This document shows, piece after piece, positions 13,613 to 15,381 of a DNA stretch of 15,381 bases (positions are counted from its first letter, which is position 1; every line of letters begins with the position of its first letter). Both the position numbers and the translations under genes were made by a program. Below the pieces are notes generated by a model. The model saw nothing but the letters and a program-made list of their open reading frames with translations. It did no database searches and was not told where the DNA came from. Location of the stretch: assembly GCA_963204845.1 (NCBI GenBank), contig CAUJIL010000185.1:1-15381 (forward strand), given 5' to 3'. The DNA is from Pseudomonadota bacterium. GTDB lineage: Bacteria > Pseudomonadota > Gammaproteobacteria > Pseudomonadales > UBA5518.

Positions 13613-14277
13613 ACGCCGGCGAGGCCCGCTCCCGGCTGTACGGTCTGCTCGGCGAATGCTTCACCTACCCGGACGCCGAGTTCGTCGCGGCGGTTGCCGA
13701 CGGCTCGCTGGCGGCGCTGCTGGCCACGCTCTGCGACGCGATCGATCCGCAGCTGCGCGCCGGGCTCGACCTGGCGCCGCTCGCCGATCCCGCGCTGCAG
13801 CTCGAGCCGCTCGCGGTCGAGTACACGCGGCTGTTCGATGCGGGTGCGCGCGGCACCGGTTGCCCGCTGAACGGCGGGCTGCAGGTAGGGCCGCAGATGA
13901 AGGTGATGGAAGAGGCGGTGCGCTTCTACAACCACTTCGGACTCACGCTCGCCGAGGACCGCAAGGAACTGCCCGATCACCTCACGACCGAGCTCGAGTT
14001 CCTGCACTTCCTGGGTGCCGGCCAGCAGGCGCTCGCGGCGCGCGGCGAACCGGTGCTCGCCTACGAGCTCGCGCAACGCGATTTCATCGCGCGCCACCCG
14101 GGGCGCTGGGTGCCGGTGATGCGCGGCAAGCTCGCCGCGCTGCAGCCGTTGCCGTTCTTTCTCGCATTGACCGATCTGCTGGCGCGGCTGCTCGCGCACG
14201 AGCTCGCGCGGCTGCAGGCCGCGCACGGCGAGGCCTCGCTGAAGGTGTCGGGGGATCTGCCGTTCGGCGGCGCCTGA
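13609..14277 (+). CDS. TorD/DmsD-family molybdoenzyme chaperone
   Basis: This 222-residue, mostly helical protein fits the cytoplasmic chaperones that bind the twin-arginine leader of DMSO-reductase-family molybdoenzymes and help cofactor insertion. Family landmarks are LYGLLGECFTYPD at the start (10-22), EYTRLFDAG (71-79), and PDHLTTELEFLHFL (122-135), the D-H-L-x2-E-L motif. It resembles the delta-type chaperones of ethylbenzene or dimethylsulfide dehydrogenase, but I cannot assign a specific partner. It begins at GTG 13609, overlapping the ADH stop by 4 nt. No molybdopterin oxidoreductase subunit is encoded within the window on either side, which is unusual for a dedicated chaperone. Confidence 0.85.
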   Translation: MNAGEARSRLYGLLGECFTYPDAEFVAAVADGSLAALLATLCDAIDPQLRAGLDLAPLADPALQLEPLAVEYTRLFDAGARGTGCPLNGGLQVGPQMKVMEEAVRFYNHFGLTLAEDRKELPDHLTTELEFLHFLGAGQQALAARGEPVLAYELAQRDFIARHPGRWVPVMRGKLAALQPLPFFLALTDLLARLLAHELARLQAAHGEASLKVSGDLPFGGA

Positions 14278-14292
14278 GCGCACCGCCGAACG
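14261..14292. terminator. Stem-loop over the chaperone stop codon, possible bidirectional terminator
   Basis: CGTTCGGCGG (14261-14270) and CCGCCGAACG (14283-14292) form a perfect 10-bp stem with a 12-nt loop containing the TGA stop. It lies between convergent genes. The following ATTCAGGGTTCTTC is only partly T-rich, so intrinsic termination would be weak; mRNA 3'-end protection is the alternative. Confidence 0.45.
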
Positions 14293-14304
14293 ATTCAGGG
14301 TTCT

Positions 14305-15060
14305 TCAGCCGATGTTCGCCTGGCCGCCGTCGAGGCCGATCGTCTGCCCGTTCACGTAGGCCGCGGCCGGCGAACACAACAGCACGACGAACCGCCCGAT
14401 GTCCTGTTCGCAGTCACCCACGCGCCCCATCGGCAGCGTCTTGAAGAAGGCCGCCGCCTCGGCGGGATTCTTCTCCATCCACCACGCGAGCCCGGGCGAC
14501 ATCGCGTGCGGCAGGATCACGTTGGTGCGGATGTTGTCCTTGCCCCACTCGCAGGCGGCGGCGCGCGTGAGCTGGCGGATCCCGTCCTTGACCGCTGCAT
14601 ACGCGCCGTAGCCGGACATGTCCCAGCGCCTGGTCGCCGAGCTCGAGAGGTTCACGATCGAGCCGTCGCCCTGCAGGTGCGGGTAGCACAGCTTCATCAG
14701 GCGGAACGTGGCCAGCGGGCCGGACTGGAAGCCGGCCTCGAAGGCCTCGTCGCTGACCGCGAACAGATCGCCGTTGGGTACTTCCTGTGCGTTGTTGACC
14801 AGGATATTGATGCCGCCGAAGTGGTCCGCCACGGCCTGCACGCAGCCGGTCAGCGACTCCAGGCTCTTCACCTCGCAGACCACCGCCAGCGCCTCGCCGC
14901 CGCGCGCGCGGATCTGCGCCACCGTGTCCTCCAGCTTGGCCAGCGTGCGCCCGGTCACGGCCACCCGCGCGCCTTCGGCGGCCAGTGCCAGCGCGATGCC
15001 CTGGCCCACGCCCTGTCCGGCGCCGGTCACCAGCGCCACCCTGCCGTCGAGCATTCCCAT
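14305..15060 (-). CDS. SDR family oxidoreductase with divergent active-site motifs
   Basis: This 251-residue SDR has a normal coenzyme motif TGAGQGVG (12-19), R38 in TGRT (NADP-like), Ser140/141 in NLSSS, and Y154-K158 (YAAVK). The C-terminus YVNGQTIGLDGGQANIG is typical. Two positions are unusual: NNAG is NNAQ (89-92), and the helix-4 asparagine (the N of NxxG) is absent, where FQSGPLATF is found. It may be a catalytically altered SDR or have an adapted substrate site. WDMSGYGAY and PGLAWWMEKNPAEA point to an aromatic substrate loop. GGAGG lies 8 nt before the ATG. It follows a terminator-ended ligase gene on the same strand and converges with the TorD-type chaperone. Confidence 0.9.
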   Translation of the reverse strand: MGMLDGRVALVTGAGQGVGQGIALALAAEGARVAVTGRTLAKLEDTVAQIRARGGEALAVVCEVKSLESLTGCVQAVADHFGGINILVNNAQEVPNGDLFAVSDEAFEAGFQSGPLATFRLMKLCYPHLQGDGSIVNLSSSATRRWDMSGYGAYAAVKDGIRQLTRAAACEWGKDNIRTNVILPHAMSPGLAWWMEKNPAEAAAFFKTLPMGRVGDCEQDIGRFVVLLCSPAAAYVNGQTIGLDGGQANIG

Positions 15061-15089
15061 CGTGATCGTCCTCCGTTCGTCTGGTAGCG

Positions 15090-15134
15090 AAAAAAGCCGC
15101 CGTGAGCGCAGGTGGTGCGCACGCCCACGGCGGC
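15090..15134 (-). terminator. Intrinsic terminator of the downstream-most acyl-CoA ligase
   Basis: On the minus strand GCCGCCGTG (15134-15126) pairs with CACGGCGGC (15104-15096), with an inner TGCGC/GCGCA helix, and is followed directly by six T (15095-15090). It starts 6 nt after the ligase stop codon and ends 30 nt before the SDR start, so the two genes are probably separate transcription units. Confidence 0.85.
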
Positions 15135-15139
15135 TGCGG

Positions 15140-15381
15140 TCAAAGCGTGGCGATGAATCCGGCGCGGATGTCCTTCTTCAGGATCTTGCCGGAGGCGTTG
15201 CGCGGCAGGTGCTCGTCGCGCACCTGTACGTAGTGTGGCACCTTGAAGTGCGCGAGCTGGCCGGCCGCGAAGCGGCGCAGGTCCTCGGCATCGAACTCTG
15301 CGCCGGGCGTGCGGTGCACCACCACCGCGAGCTGCTCGCCGAACGCCTCGTCCGGCACGCCGAAGGCGGCGACCTCGTCGA
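15140..15381 (-). CDS. AMP-dependent acyl-CoA ligase, C-terminal part (5' end outside window)
   Basis: About 80 C-terminal residues of an ANL-superfamily acyl-CoA ligase are present. The reading frame is open to the right edge (DEVAAFGVPDEAFGEQLAVV). The terminal domain shows FAAGQLAHFKVPHYVQV and the A10 motif LPRNASGKILKKDIR, whose lysine (in GKILKK) catalyses adenylation. The adenylation core is beyond the window, so substrate class cannot be judged. It differs from the FATP-type ligase at 9170-10963, which has a TFKLRK ending instead. The stop is TGA at 15142-15140, followed at once by an intrinsic terminator. This gene and the nearby SDRs suggest an activation-plus-oxidation route for carboxylic acids. 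Confidence 0.9.
   Translation of the reverse strand, partial: DEVAAFGVPDEAFGEQLAVVVHRTPGAEFDAEDLRRFAAGQLAHFKVPHYVQVRDEHLPRNASGKILKKDIRAGFIATL

Overview
The window is high-GC DNA, judged by eye, from a proteobacterium. The order uvrC - pgsA - tRNA-Gly(GCC) - tRNA-Cys(GCA) - tRNA-Leu(UAA) matches the E. coli uvrC-pgsA-glyW-cysT-leuZ arrangement and points to Gammaproteobacteria. The rest looks like the accessory genome of an organism that breaks down lipids or other hydrophobic carbon, with several short-chain dehydrogenases (SDRs), two acyl-CoA ligases, a zinc alcohol dehydrogenase and a 2-oxoacid dehydrogenase module. I cannot name a genus.

Layout. 1-1777 (+): the 3' part of uvrC, complete pgsA, then a three-tRNA operon with its own strong sigma70-type promoter. 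1852-2659 (+): an overlapping MntA/HepT (nucleotidyltransferase/HEPN) toxin-antitoxin pair just after tRNA-Leu. 5861-2672 (-): a four-gene operon of E1-alpha, E1-beta, a free-standing lipoyl carrier and an SDR. A LuxR-type regulator (5938-7074, +) is divergent to it. 7102-8987 (+): a complete group II intron with its reverse transcriptase/maturase. 8988-9175: two families of short tandem repeats. 11764-9170 (-): an SDR and a FATP/FadD6-type acyl-CoA synthetase. Divergent from these, 11889-14277 (+): a translationally coupled run of TetR regulator, Zn alcohol dehydrogenase and TorD-family chaperone. 15060-14305 (-): an unusual SDR. 15381-15140 (-): the C-terminus of a second acyl-CoA ligase, ending at a clear intrinsic terminator.

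The most interesting point is the intron insertion site. The repeats downstream of the intron are REP-type palindromes with a GTAG header. Joining the exons at 7101/8988 recreates the same kind of element: a hairpin, then CCTACGCGGACAT, which is identical to the downstream copies. The intron therefore sits exactly in the GTAG header of a REP hairpin. It also carries a TAGGT motif in the right part of domain I to pair with the ACCTA on the exon side. This suggests an intron that uses REP/BIME elements as homing sites.

Two catabolic modules look incomplete here. The E1-alpha/E1-beta/lipoyl set has no E2 acyltransferase core or E3. The TorD-type chaperone has no molybdoenzyme gene beside it. Either the partners are encoded elsewhere or these are variant systems.
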